Positions 9,369 through 18,670 of a stretch of 64,000 nt of DNA are shown one piece after another. The stretch covers positions 124,001 to 188,000 of the forward strand of contig NZ_NWTI01000002.1 in assembly GCF_002531575.1 (NCBI RefSeq). The letters run 5' to 3'. The first letter of the stretch is position 1; every line of letters begins with the position of its first letter. The notes under the pieces are model-generated. The model was not told the DNA's origin. It did no database searches and saw only the letters and a program-made list of their open reading frames with translations. The stretch is from Bradyrhizobium sp. Y36 (GTDB lineage Bacteria > Pseudomonadota > Alphaproteobacteria > Rhizobiales > Xanthobacteraceae). The translations under genes and the position numbers were made by a program.

Positions 9369-9480
9369 TGCCGTACGGCGGGCAAAGGCGCAAAGCGCCG
9401 TGCCCGCCATTGGCAAGGTGGGCACGCTTCCGCCTGCGCTCCTTGAGCTAGGGCGGACGAGTCGCCTTGTCCACCCCGCG
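9369..9480. repeat. degenerate GGGTGGGCAAAGGCGC-type intergenic repeat
   Basis: The stretch CCGTACGGCGGGCAAAGGCG plus AGCGCCGTGCCC closely resembles the better preserved element at 44279-44374. The right arm is diverged (CGCCTTGTCCACCC). It fills the gap between two convergent genes. Confidence 0.5.
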
Positions 9481-9500
9481 GGTCGCAATTGCTGTGTCGG

Positions 9501-10670
9501 TTACGCCGGCATCCGGGTCTCGACAAGGCGCGCCCAGAACGAGGCGCCGTGACCCAGGATGTTGTCGTTGAAGACGTAGGCCGGGTGATGGCACTCGTTG
9601 CCGTCGCCCATGCCGACCAGCACCATCGCGCCGGGGCGTGCTTCCAGCATGAAGGAGAAATCCTCGGCGCCCATCATCGGGATGAACTTGTCGTTGACGC
9701 GCTCAGTGCCGACGATGTCGCGGGCGACGTCGGCGGCAAGGCCGGCCTCACGTGCATGGTTCATCGTCACCGGATACATCCGCGTGTACTTCGTCTCGGC
9801 GGAGCCGCCATAGGCGCGGGCCACGCTCTCGGCGACTTCGCCGATGCGGCGCTCGACGAGATCGCGCACCTCAGGATCGAGCGTGCGCACGGTGCCGCCG
9901 AGCTCGGCGACTTCAGGGATGATGTTGAAGGCCGTGCCGGAGTGGAATTGCGTGATCGAGATCACCGCCGACTTCAGCGGATCGACGTTGCGCGCCACGA
10001 TCGATTGCAACGCATTCACGATCTGCGAGCCGATCAGCACGCTGTCGACGGATTTGTGCGGGCCCGCGCCGGCGTGGCCGCCCTTGCCGTGGACCGTGAT
10101 CTGGATGTTATCGGAGGAGGCGAGCATCGCGCCGGGCGTGGTTGCGAAATGACCTTCGGGCAGGCCGGGCATGTTGTGCATGCCGTAGACCTCCTGGATG
10201 TTCCAGCGCGTCATCAACCCGTCCTCGACCATCGCCTTGCCACCGCCGCCGCCTTCCTCGGCGGGCTGGAAGATCATGATCGCCGTGCCGTCGAAATTGC
10301 GGGTCTCGGCGAGATATTTGGCCGCGCCCAGCAGCATCGCGGTGTGGCCGTCATGGCCGCAGGCGTGCATCTTGCCGGGGACTTTCGAGGCGTAAGGCAC
10401 GCCCGACGTCTCCATGATCGGCAGCGCGTCCATGTCGGCGCGGAGCCCGATGGTCTTGCCGGAGGCGGATTTACGGCCGCGGATCACCCCGACCACGCCG
10501 GTCTTGCCGATGCCCGTCACCACCTCGTCGCAGCCGAACTCGCGCAACTTGTCGGCGACGATGCCGGCAGTGCGGTGGACTTCGTAGAGCAATTCCGGAT
10601 TCTCGTGGAAGTCATGGCGCCAGGCGGCCATTTCGTCGGAGAGGGCGGCAACGCGGTTGACGATGGGCAT
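9501..10670 (-). CDS. M20-family amidohydrolase (hippurate hydrolase-like)
   Basis: The 389-residue metallopeptidase-type hydrolase belongs to the HipO/IAA-amino-acid hydrolase group. Metal-site motifs are LRADMDALPIME, MHACGHDGHTAMLLGAA, PAEEGGGGGKAM and the C-terminal MMGAEDFSFML. RHDFHENPEL near the N-terminus is typical of the family. Members remove acyl groups from amino acids, and the natural substrate here is unknown. The start was placed at ATG 10668-10670 (MPIVNRVAALSDEMAAWRH). No strong ribosome site is visible, so the longer frame from 10763 is not fully excluded. Confidence 0.9.
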   Translation of the reverse strand: MPIVNRVAALSDEMAAWRHDFHENPELLYEVHRTAGIVADKLREFGCDEVVTGIGKTGVVGVIRGRKSASGKTIGLRADMDALPIMETSGVPYASKVPGKMHACGHDGHTAMLLGAAKYLAETRNFDGTAIMIFQPAEEGGGGGKAMVEDGLMTRWNIQEVYGMHNMPGLPEGHFATTPGAMLASSDNIQITVHGKGGHAGAGPHKSVDSVLIGSQIVNALQSIVARNVDPLKSAVISITQFHSGTAFNIIPEVAELGGTVRTLDPEVRDLVERRIGEVAESVARAYGGSAETKYTRMYPVTMNHAREAGLAADVARDIVGTERVNDKFIPMMGAEDFSFMLEARPGAMVLVGMGDGNECHHPAYVFNDNILGHGASFWARLVETRMPA

Positions 10671-10819
10671 GGGAAGGGTCCGTTTCTTCTGTGTTTGCAG
10701 GGGGCGACGACGGCAAGCGTACTCCGCGGCATCGCAGTCCGCAAATGGTCGCAGGGCTTTCATCGTGACGTTCGGCGACTATAAGATGAGGCCGCAATCG
10801 GCGGGGGACGGGGCAAGCC

Positions 10820-11314
10820 ATGAAGTTTGGACGCGATAGTCTCGTGCTGGCGGCCTGCCTTGCGATCATGACCAGCCCGGCCTTCGCCTGCGATATCGGC
10901 TCCGCCGCGGCGGCGATCGCATCGATCGGTCAGAAGATCCAGGCAGGCCAGATCAAGCGGATCGATCTTCTGAAAATCTCCGATCGTCTGCTCGCCAGCA
11001 TTCCGATCTCGCCGGAGCATTTTTCGAGCTACGCCAGCGAACGCAAGACGCTGGTTCTGACCGAACGCGACGCGACCGAACTTGCGGCGGCCGTCAAAGC
11101 GCTGGCGCCGGCCCAATTGTCCTACCAGCCCGATCTGCGCTGGCAGCTCGTTTTCATCGATGACGCCGGAAACAAGCCGCACGCCTTCTTCTTCAGCAAG
11201 CGCTACGTGCAGGGGCGCGGCCGCGCGGGCTATGTCGACGGCAACATGTGCGCCTTCGGCACTGCCGCCATCGGCAGCCCCGCGCTGGTGAAATGGCTGC
11301 AGAAGCGACTATAG
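10820..11314 (+). CDS. small exported protein of unknown function
   Basis: The 164-residue product has a clear Sec signal peptide (LVLAACLAIMTSPAFAC). The Cys follows AFA directly, so a lipoprotein reading (PAFAC) is possible but the lipobox is poor. The mature part has an Ala-rich helical start, then WQLVFIDDAGNKPHAFFFSKRY and RAGYVDGNMCAFGTAA. No family is recognised. It is divergent from the M20 gene and convergent with purB. Confidence 0.75.
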   Translation: MKFGRDSLVLAACLAIMTSPAFACDIGSAAAAIASIGQKIQAGQIKRIDLLKISDRLLASIPISPEHFSSYASERKTLVLTERDATELAAAVKALAPAQLSYQPDLRWQLVFIDDAGNKPHAFFFSKRYVQGRGRAGYVDGNMCAFGTAAIGSPALVKWLQKRL

Positions 11315-11374
11315 ACCGCCATCGCGCGTGCCCCGGCGGCCGCATGCGCGGCGCCCGGGCGACGCAAGCGCTGC

Positions 11375-12682
<1,308 letters not shown>

Positions 12683-13051
12683 CTGACGGCTCCAGGAAGG
12701 TGGGCGGGCGGTCCGAAAGGGGGCAGCGCCGGCCAAAATGCTTTTTACGCCGTGATTTAACAGAGCGGACAGGGCGAAACAAACGGTCTGGGCCCCGGGA
12801 GAGGAGGATCGCCGAGCTATCCACCGGCCGGCTGGCAAGGGAGGCATGGGCCGGCCGCAAATATTAACTGTCAATCACGGATCATTGACTGACAGATATT
12901 GAAATCTGTCAGCGAGACGTGTATATCCGTTCTCGGACGCTTCGATTGGGCGTCCCGCGACAAGCCCCGGGGAGCCCGACATCCGAGCCAAGCTCGGATC
13001 GACGGGCGGAGTGAAGAACGGGGACCCGCGGACGAATGGAGACTTAAGACG
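12683..13051. other. intergenic region with nested inverted repeats
   Basis: The 369 bp between purB (leftward) and a possible 33-residue ORF hold no convincing larger gene. The notable content is at 12870-12912. GTCAAT-N8-ATTGAC is immediately followed by a perfect 9-bp inverted repeat, CTGACAGAT-N6-ATCTGTCAG. This local segment is AT-richer than the rest of the gap. Weak frames crossing the region have no ribosome sites. Confidence 0.5.
12870..12912. promoter_or_regulatory. nested inverted repeats, possible operator or hairpin
   Basis: Two symmetric elements abut: GTCAAT at 12870-12875 with ATTGAC at 12884-12889, and CTGACAGAT at 12889-12897 with ATCTGTCAG at 12904-12912. The dyads share the TGAC core. 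Size and spacing suit a TetR-type dimer, and a TetR gene starts 335 bp downstream. A transcribed hairpin is the alternative reading. Confidence 0.45.
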
Positions 13052-13153
13052 ATGACGACCGAAATCCTCAATTTGACCGGCGTGATTGGGCATTGGCTCA
13101 ATTTGCTGGTGGCGCGCCAGATCGCGTCGCAGGCTGCAAAACTGCCTCATTAA
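13052..13153 (+). CDS. possible 33-residue peptide
   Basis: ATG at 13052 opens a 33-codon frame (begins MTTEILNLTGVIGHWLNLL, ends AKLPH). The sequence could form one amphipathic or short hydrophobic helix. TGGAG lies about ten bases upstream. The frame lies between the inverted repeats and the TetR gene. It is too short to judge by composition, and conservation would decide. Confidence 0.4.
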   Translation: MTTEILNLTGVIGHWLNLLVARQIASQAAKLPH

Positions 13154-13246
13154 GGCATAGGCTTTCCGAACCGGCCGGCTACGGGCGCTTCGGAAGCAGC
13201 CCTACTGCCGGAGTAACTGAGCCCTGAACGGGAACATGGTGCTGGC

Positions 13247-13834
13247 ATGAATGAAGCCGTTGTCTTGACGCCGGAGCGGATCCTCGAAGTGACCGAGGAC
13301 GTGCTGAGGCGCTTTGGGCTTGCCAAGGCCACCGTGGTCGACGTGGCCCGTGCGCTCGATGTCAGCCACGGCAGCGTCTATCGCCATTTCCCGAGCAAGG
13401 CCTCGCTGCGCGAGGCCGTTGCCAAACGCTGGCTGGACCGCATCGACGCGCCGCTGCGCCAGATTGCCGAGGAGAAGGGCCCGGCGCCGGCGAGGCTGGA
13501 GCGCTGGCTGCGCACGCTGTTCGCGGCCAAGCGGTCGCGCGTGCTCGACGACCCCGAGATGTTCGAGACCTATCTGACGCTGGCGCGCGAGGCCTGCGCG
13601 GCCGTCAAATGCCACAAGGATACCCTGACCGACCAGGTGGTGGCGATCCTGTCCGACGGTGTGGCGCAGGGCGTCTTCGCCATGGACGACGTCAAGGCCA
13701 CCGCGCGCGCGATCTACGATGCCACCAGCCGCTTCCACCATCCGGCGCATGCCGACGAGTGGAAGGATGCCGATCTTCCCGCACGCGTCGATGCGACGCT
13801 CACGCTGCTGCTGCGCGGGTTGAAGACCTCTTAA
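13247..13834 (+). CDS. TetR-family transcriptional regulator
   Basis: The 195-residue product has a typical N-terminal helix-turn-helix (ILEVTEDVLRRFGLAKATVVDVARALDVSHGSVYRHFPSK in consecutive blocks) at about residues 10-55. A divergent all-helical ligand domain follows, containing LARACVK-like HCE features (AREACAAVKCH). No efflux or metabolic target is adjacent, so autoregulation or control of the upstream peptide is possible. The inverted repeats at 12870-12912 are the nearest operator candidates. Confidence 0.9.
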   Translation: MNEAVVLTPERILEVTEDVLRRFGLAKATVVDVARALDVSHGSVYRHFPSKASLREAVAKRWLDRIDAPLRQIAEEKGPAPARLERWLRTLFAAKRSRVLDDPEMFETYLTLAREACAAVKCHKDTLTDQVVAILSDGVAQGVFAMDDVKATARAIYDATSRFHHPAHADEWKDADLPARVDATLTLLLRGLKTS

Positions 13835-13866
13835 GCCGCCGCTGCTGTCCAATACGGCGCGACGGA

Positions 13867-14163
13867 TCAGCCTCTCGCCTTGTGGAGAAGTGCGCCATTG
13901 CCAAGCGATGGCGACGACGATCGCGTGCGGAAAGCGCCGTCGGATGACGGTAGGACCGGCGATCTCTCCGGATAGACATTGATCGCGATCTCGACGTCGT
14001 CCTTCGACCGCTTTCGAAGACGCTCGAAAGCCAGCTCCTGACCGAGCATGGAGCAGCGGAAATGGACGATCGCGGTATCCGGCAGGCGGCAGAGTTGATC
14101 GATGAGCTCGCCGACGGTGATGATCGAGGGAGCCGCAACGACCTTGTGGTGACCCTTACTCAT
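13867..14163 (-). CDS. small conserved-looking hypothetical protein
   Basis: The 98-residue frame has AAGGAG ten bases before its ATG. The first 65 residues look like a compact alpha/beta fold (ITVGELIDQLCRLPDTAIVHFRC ... DDVEIAINVYPE), followed by a Ser/Arg-rich tail that may be disordered. No family recognised. It is convergent with the TetR gene and 112 bp upstream of the response-regulator stop on the same strand. Confidence 0.6.
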   Translation of the reverse strand: MSKGHHKVVAAPSIITVGELIDQLCRLPDTAIVHFRCSMLGQELAFERLRKRSKDDVEIAINVYPERSPVLPSSDGAFRTRSSSPSLGNGALLHKARG

Positions 14164-14275
14164 GACCTTCTACTCCTTCACTCCGCTGCTAACCGGAACG
14201 GAACAGACTCTGTTCCAATCCGCTCGGCAGAATGAGAAATTTCACGTCATTCGAGGCAATGCGGCTGTCCCGCTG

Positions 14276-14926
14276 CTAAATCCTCGTCAGCCCGCAGGTC
14301 GCGGCGAGCCGCACCAGTTGCGCATCGGTGCGCGCGCCGGTCTTGGTCTTGATCAGGTAGTGATAGTTCTGCACCGTCTTCACACTGAGATTGAGGTGCG
14401 CTGCGATCTGCTCGGTGGTGGCGCCGCCTGCGAACTGGCGCAGAATTTCGATTTCGCGTTCGCCCAACTGGTCCAGCGCTGAGCCCGCCGACAAACTGTC
14501 CTCGGCCAGAATATGCGCGATGTCGTCGCTCATGGCGCGCTCGCCGCGCGCGACGGCGCGGATGGCGCCGACCACGGCGGACGGCTCGCTGCTCTTGGTG
14601 ACGAAGCCGCTGGCGCCGGCGCTGAACGCGGCCTTCACCAGCACGGCCTCGTTGTGCATGGTGAAGACGAGGATCCGCGCCCGCGGGCTGCGCGCGCGGA
14701 TGTTGCGGATCGCCTCCAGCCCGCTCGCGCCGGGCATCGAAATATCGAGCACGACGACGTCAGGATCATGCGCCTTGAAGGCGCCGTAGGCGTCCGCGGC
14801 ATTGTCGGCTTCCGCCACGACATGGAGGTCGCCCTGGCTCTCCAGCACGCGGCGATAGCCCTGCCTGACGATCGGATGGTCGTCGACCAGCAGCACGGAG
14901 ATGCCTGTTGCTGCCACCTCGCTCAT
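14276..14926 (-). CDS. NarL/FixJ-type response regulator
   Basis: The 216-residue product has an N-terminal receiver domain (LLVDDHPIVRQGYRRVLE, phospho-acceptor Asp61 in VVLDISMPG, Lys in FVTKSS) and a C-terminal LuxR helix-turn-helix (LGEREIEILRQFAGG, then IAAHLNLSVKTVQNYH). It starts 7 bp after the stop of the histidine kinase gene, so the two form an operon and a cognate pair. Proteins of this type bind inverted repeats. The TAGGCT dyads in the divergent promoter region at 16326-16338 are a reasonable target. Confidence 0.95.
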   Translation of the reverse strand: MSEVAATGISVLLVDDHPIVRQGYRRVLESQGDLHVVAEADNAADAYGAFKAHDPDVVVLDISMPGASGLEAIRNIRARSPRARILVFTMHNEAVLVKAAFSAGASGFVTKSSEPSAVVGAIRAVARGERAMSDDIAHILAEDSLSAGSALDQLGEREIEILRQFAGGATTEQIAAHLNLSVKTVQNYHYLIKTKTGARTDAQLVRLAATCGLTRI

Positions 14927-14933
14927 GCCGGCC

Positions 14934-16304
14934 TCATGCGGCGAGCGGGATGGTGGCGGCGACGCTGAGGCCGCCGCGGGCCGGCAGGATCGATAGCGAT
15001 CCGCCGACGGCCGCGACGCGCTCGCGGATGCCGGTAAGGCCGAACCCGGCCGACTGTGCGACGCGTTCCGCATCGCCGCCGCCGTCGTCCTCGACCCGGA
15101 TCAGCAGCGCGTCGTCCTCGCCGGCGCAGCGCTCGACGCGCAAGGAGATCTCGCGCGCCGAACTGTGGCGCAGCGCATTGGTCAGGCATTCCTGGGCGAC
15201 GCGATAAGCGGTGGTGGCGGCCGGCCCGCTGATGTCGGTGAGATCGCCCCTGAGGTCGAGCTGGATGGTCGGCTGCGCCGCGCTCTGCGAGCGCCAGCTG
15301 TCGACGAGATTGACGAGGCTGGCCTCGAGCCCGAGTTCCTCGGGCAGGGGATTGCGCAGCCGCTTCAGCGCATCGCGCAGCGAGGCCATCAGGTGATGGG
15401 TGGCTTGCGAGATCATGCGGGCATCCTGAGCGATGTCATCGTCCTTGCCGTCCTTCGCGCTCGCGGTCTCGATCGTGTTGGCGAAAGCGAGGATGGCCGA
15501 CAGATTTTGCCCGAATTCGTCGTGCAGCTCGCGGGCGAGGGCACGACGCTCGTCGTCGCGGATCTCGATCAGGCGCCGCGTCAGCGCGGCGCGCTGCTCG
15601 GTGGCTTCCTCCAGCCGGCCGCCGAGCTCGCCGACGGCGTTGCCGATCATTGCCAGCTCCATCGAACGGAACTTTGGCAGCTTGCTGCGATAATGGCCGC
15701 GCGCCATGCGCTGCAGGGCGGTCACGATCGCCCGCGCCGGTGCCAGCGCATGCGCGATCGCCAGCGAAGCCAGCAGCGCGATGGCCGCCGCCATCAACAG
15801 CGCGACGTCGATCACGTTCAGGATGTACTCCCAGGCGAGCGAAATCGCGGCCGCGGCGTCCGGCGTTGCGACCACAGTTCCGGCCGAGGCGGCGCGGGGG
15901 CTGACCGGCCGCACCACTTCGGCGTGGCTGCCGAGGAAGATCGGTACGATCGACGCGAACCAGCGCGGCGGGGGCTTGCCCAGCCCCTCGCTCTGGCCGC
16001 AGAGCGGCTTTTCAAATGCGATGGCCGGCTGGAACTCGACGCAGACGCCCGGGGAAATCAGCTTCATCGTCTCCAGCGTGCGCCATTCCGGAACCGGCAA
16101 GAGCTGCTCGCGCGTTCTGCTGCTGCGCAGCAAGAACTCATGCCAATACAAGGCCTGCAGCGCCTGCGTGACCCGCTGCGCGGAGGCTGCGGTCGCCCGG
16201 TCGACGCTGCGATAGGCGTCGAAGGTGGCCCATACGGTCGCAGCTCCCAGGCACAGAGCCACGATGAGCAGCAGACGGGCGACAAGCTGAAGCACGAGGC
16301 GCAT
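14934..16304 (-). CDS. membrane sensor histidine kinase (HisKA_3 type)
   Basis: The 456-residue kinase has TM1 (residues about 5-27), a periplasmic sensor of about 130 residues with two Cys (GVCVEF and PLCGQS), TM2 (about 158-186), and a HAMP-like linker. The dimerisation domain carries phospho-acceptor His261 in RALARELHDEFGQ, and the ATPase has N-box NALRHSSA and GFGLTGIRERV. The closest architecture is NarX/UhpB-like. The start is at ATG 16304. The longer frame reaches into the promoter. It is divergent from the channel/kinase locus, with 199 bp between starts. Confidence 0.93.
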   Translation of the reverse strand: MRLVLQLVARLLLIVALCLGAATVWATFDAYRSVDRATAASAQRVTQALQALYWHEFLLRSSRTREQLLPVPEWRTLETMKLISPGVCVEFQPAIAFEKPLCGQSEGLGKPPPRWFASIVPIFLGSHAEVVRPVSPRAASAGTVVATPDAAAAISLAWEYILNVIDVALLMAAAIALLASLAIAHALAPARAIVTALQRMARGHYRSKLPKFRSMELAMIGNAVGELGGRLEEATEQRAALTRRLIEIRDDERRALARELHDEFGQNLSAILAFANTIETASAKDGKDDDIAQDARMISQATHHLMASLRDALKRLRNPLPEELGLEASLVNLVDSWRSQSAAQPTIQLDLRGDLTDISGPAATTAYRVAQECLTNALRHSSAREISLRVERCAGEDDALLIRVEDDGGGDAERVAQSAGFGLTGIRERVAAVGGSLSILPARGGLSVAATIPLAA

Positions 16305-16321
16305 GCGATCACCCTCAACGT

Positions 16322-16338
16322 TTGATAGGCTCAGCCTA
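16322..16338. promoter_or_regulatory. TAGGCT-C-AGCCTA dyad in divergent promoter
   Basis: TTGATAGGCT at 16322-16331 forms the left part of a perfect odd dyad TAGGCTCAGCCTA (16326-16338), 18 bp upstream of the histidine kinase start. The same ten bases recur at 16466-16475 near the opposite gene. Confidence 0.55.
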
Positions 16339-16465
16339 ACAACGCCGCCGCGCCTTGCCAATTGCGGGGTTTGGCAGGATTGCAGCTCGGGCAAATTTCC
16401 CAAGCCGGATTGGGCATGGGTCTTTGGACCGGGCGCGATGGCTTTGATCTAATTGGGCAGGAATC

Positions 16466-16475
16466 TTGATAGGCT
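16466..16475. promoter_or_regulatory. second TTGATAGGCT copy upstream of the channel gene
   Basis: This is an exact ten-base repeat of 16322-16331 in the same orientation, 29 bp before the MotA/TolQ-like start codon. Here only the left half of the dyad is conserved (followed by AAACG). It is a candidate half-site for the neighbouring response regulator. Confidence 0.45.
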
Positions 16476-16503
16476 AAACGTTGCGAGCGAGGAGCGGTGC
16501 AGC

Positions 16504-17274
16504 ATGAGTTCGATGACGATTGGACCGATCGCGCCTGTAACGACCGACCCGTCCGAGCGCAGCGCGCTGCTGTTCTGGATGATCTTCACCGGTCTGTCGA
16601 TCTTCGCCGCCGTGCTGCTGTGGCGGTTCGGCTTGATTCACCTGATGCTGACCTCGGACCGGACCTACATCTCGAGCGTCATCGCCGTGCTCTACGTCCT
16701 GACCTGCGGCCACTGCTTCCTGCGCACCCGGGCGATCGCGCGGGAGGGGGCCGCGGCGCGGCGCTGCCGGGCGGCGCTCGCCGCGCCTGACGGCGGCAAG
16801 GTGCTCGACGCGCGTGCGACGGCGCTGCCGCGCGGCCTGGTGCGCGATCACATCGAGAGCCTGGTGACCAAGGCTGCCGCGCAGGATTATCGTCCGGTCA
16901 ACCAGACCCTGCTGCTGCGCACGCTTGCCGATCGTCTGCGCGGCTCCAACGGGTTCGGCGCCTTCGTCTCGGATACGCTGATGAAGCTCGGGCTGCTCGG
17001 CACCATCGTCGGCTTCATCATCATGCTGGCGCCGATCGCGGGGCTGGATGCCGCCGACAAGGTGGCGATGCGCTCCTCGATGGGGCTGATGAGCGACGGC
17101 ATGGCGGTCGCGATGTACACGACCCTCGCCGGTCTCGTCGGCTCGATCCTGGTCCGCATCCAGTATTACATGCTGGATGCCGCGACCCAGCGGGTGTTCT
17201 CGGATGCGGTGGTGCTGACCGAGACCTATGTGACGCCGGTGCTGGAGCGCAAGGGCGCCGGGACCTCGTCATGA
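16504..17274 (+). CDS. MotA/TolQ/ExbB-type channel protein
   Basis: The 256-residue inner-membrane protein has predicted spans at about 21-42, 54-73, 161-180 and 205-223. A cytosolic stretch of about 85 residues lies between spans 2 and 3, as in the MotA/TolQ/ExbB family. The family core is visible: LGLLGTIVGFIIM in span 3 and MYTTLAGLVGSILVRIQYY in span 4. Such proteins form pentameric ion channels that drive a single-span partner, and the next gene, overlapping by ATGA, encodes one. It lacks the long C-terminal tail of Zorya ZorA. A flagellar, Tol or TonB role is unlikely given the neighbours. Confidence 0.85.
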   Translation: MSSMTIGPIAPVTTDPSERSALLFWMIFTGLSIFAAVLLWRFGLIHLMLTSDRTYISSVIAVLYVLTCGHCFLRTRAIAREGAAARRCRAALAAPDGGKVLDARATALPRGLVRDHIESLVTKAAAQDYRPVNQTLLLRTLADRLRGSNGFGAFVSDTLMKLGLLGTIVGFIIMLAPIAGLDAADKVAMRSSMGLMSDGMAVAMYTTLAGLVGSILVRIQYYMLDAATQRVFSDAVVLTETYVTPVLERKGAGTSS

Positions 17275-17957
17275 TGGATGATTTCGGTCTCTATCCGCGC
17301 GAGGAGCCGTTCGATCCGCTGGGCGTGATGCTGTTCAAGGCGCTCCAGGTGATCGCGTTCCTGTTCTTCCTGGCGCTGCTCGCGGTCTCCCCGGACGCCA
17401 AGGAAGGCAAGATCGACTCCAAGGCCGAGTTCATCATCACGCTGGACTGGCCGGACAACCACCCCGACGATCTCGACCTGTTCGTGCAGGATCCCGCCGG
17501 AAACATCGCCTGGTATCGCCACCGCGAGGCCGGCTTCCTCACCCTCGACCGCGACGATCGCGGCGGAGCCAACGACTTCATCATGGTCGCCGGCAAGAAG
17601 ATCGCCTCGCCCATCCGTGAGGAGATCGTCACGCTGCGCGGCATCGTCCCCGGCGAATACACGGTGAACGTCTCCCATTTCGTCGCCACGACCGGCGAGC
17701 CGGTGACGGCAAATGTGAAGGTTCAGAAGCTCAATCCGACCGCGCAGGTGGTCTTCGACAACAAGTTCACGCTCGACCACTCCGGCGACGAGAAGACGGC
17801 CGTGCGGTTCCGGCTCGACGCCGAGGGCAAGGTCGTCAATGTCGACCAGCGGCCGAAATCGCTGCTCGAGACGTTCCGCAGCAGCTGGCGCAACGGCGCC
17901 GATCTCGACCCGAGGACCGGTGTGAGCAAGAACCCCGTGAGGATACGCCGTGATTAA
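17271..17957 (+). CDS. single-span membrane protein with beta-rich periplasmic domain, ExbD/MotB-like position
   Basis: The 228-residue product has a short cytosolic start with Asp15 (EEPFDPLGVML) directly before one span (about 17-39), which is the ExbD/MotB topology. The rest is a beta-sandwich-like domain with WPDNHPDDLDLFVQDPAGN and LRGIVPGEYTVNVSHF. This resembles DUF2135-type extracellular domains (DLDLxVxDPxG pattern) rather than ExbD or OmpA. It overlaps the channel gene by 4 bp and the next gene by 8 bp, so the three are translationally coupled. Family assignment of the C-domain is by pattern only. Confidence 0.75.
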   Translation: MMDDFGLYPREEPFDPLGVMLFKALQVIAFLFFLALLAVSPDAKEGKIDSKAEFIITLDWPDNHPDDLDLFVQDPAGNIAWYRHREAGFLTLDRDDRGGANDFIMVAGKKIASPIREEIVTLRGIVPGEYTVNVSHFVATTGEPVTANVKVQKLNPTAQVVFDNKFTLDHSGDEKTAVRFRLDAEGKVVNVDQRPKSLLETFRSSWRNGADLDPRTGVSKNPVRIRRD

Positions 17958-18555
17958 CCTGCAGACGGTCATCCTCACGCTGTCGGTGGCCTACGCTGTG
18001 ATCGGGGCACTGCTGCTGGTGGTGCTGGTCTATGCGCGGTTGCACTGGTCGCTGAAGGCGGTCGCGGTGGTCGTGACCAGCGCCTTCTATGTCGTCAGCT
18101 TCTCCGAGATGCGCGGCCTGCTCGGCTGGGCCAGTTCCGACCGGCTGCCGACCACCTTCAAGCTGCTGAAGTCCCGTATCGTCGAGCCGCATTCGCTTCA
18201 GGGCGACCCCGGCTCGATCTATCTGTGGGTCGAGCAGCTCGACGAGGACAATCGTCCGAGCGGTATCCCGCGGGCGTTCCGCGTGCCCTACAACGATGCA
18301 CTCGCTGACAAGACCCATGCCGCGGAGAACGAGATCGCCCTGGGACATCCGCAAGGCGGCCGCGCGGCGGATTTCGGCGGCGGCGACGGCAGCCTGATCG
18401 ACATGGTCCGCGAATATGTGACGCCCAAGACGATCATGGAGACGACCGGCGGCGATTCCTCGACCGGCGAGTTCATGGCCCCACCGGCCGGCGCGCAAGG
18501 CGCCGTGTTCACGCCGATACCGCCGCCCCGGATGCCCCCGAAAGACGAGCAATAG
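17950..18555 (+). CDS. two-span membrane protein, third component of the channel locus
   Basis: The 201-residue frame starts at GTG 17950 inside the previous gene. Two hydrophobic helices come first (VILTLSVAYAVIGALLLVVLV and AVAVVVTSAFYVVSF). About 140 polar residues follow, containing GSIYLWVEQLDEDNRPSGIPRAFRVPY, and a Pro-rich tail (PIPPPRMPPKDEQ). No known family is recognised. The tight overlap with the two preceding genes implies a shared complex. Confidence 0.75.
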   Translation: MINLQTVILTLSVAYAVIGALLLVVLVYARLHWSLKAVAVVVTSAFYVVSFSEMRGLLGWASSDRLPTTFKLLKSRIVEPHSLQGDPGSIYLWVEQLDEDNRPSGIPRAFRVPYNDALADKTHAAENEIALGHPQGGRAADFGGGDGSLIDMVREYVTPKTIMETTGGDSSTGEFMAPPAGAQGAVFTPIPPPRMPPKDEQ

Positions 18556-18611
18556 GCTCTGCACCATCGTGCCGCCGGCGCTGGTCAACTGCCCGGCGCT
18601 GGCGCATCTTG

Positions 18612-18640
18612 TTGACATCCCTCAATTTGGCCTTATCGGC
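18612..18640 (+). promoter_or_regulatory. possible sigma-70 promoter for the phosphoesterase/kinase pair
   Basis: A perfect -35 hexamer TTGACA lies at 18612-18617, with TTATCG about 15-16 bases on, in the 115-bp gap before the phosphoesterase start. The -10 match is poor. If real, the last two genes of the locus can be expressed apart from the first three. Confidence 0.35.
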
Positions 18641-18670
18641 CTTCAATAAGAATTGGAGGGTGGAGGGTGC

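Noticed and set aside
9489..10784. 431-residue open frame on the + strand
   Set aside because: Antisense to the M20 amidohydrolase, which carries all metal-site motifs.
16504..17957. Zorya ZorAB pair
   Set aside because: The channel protein lacks the long cytosolic tail of ZorA and the partner has no OmpA-like domain. No ZorC/D/E-type gene follows.
16504..18555. flagellar motAB or tolQR
   Set aside because: No flagellar or Tol neighbours, and the partner's periplasmic domain does not match MotB or TolR.
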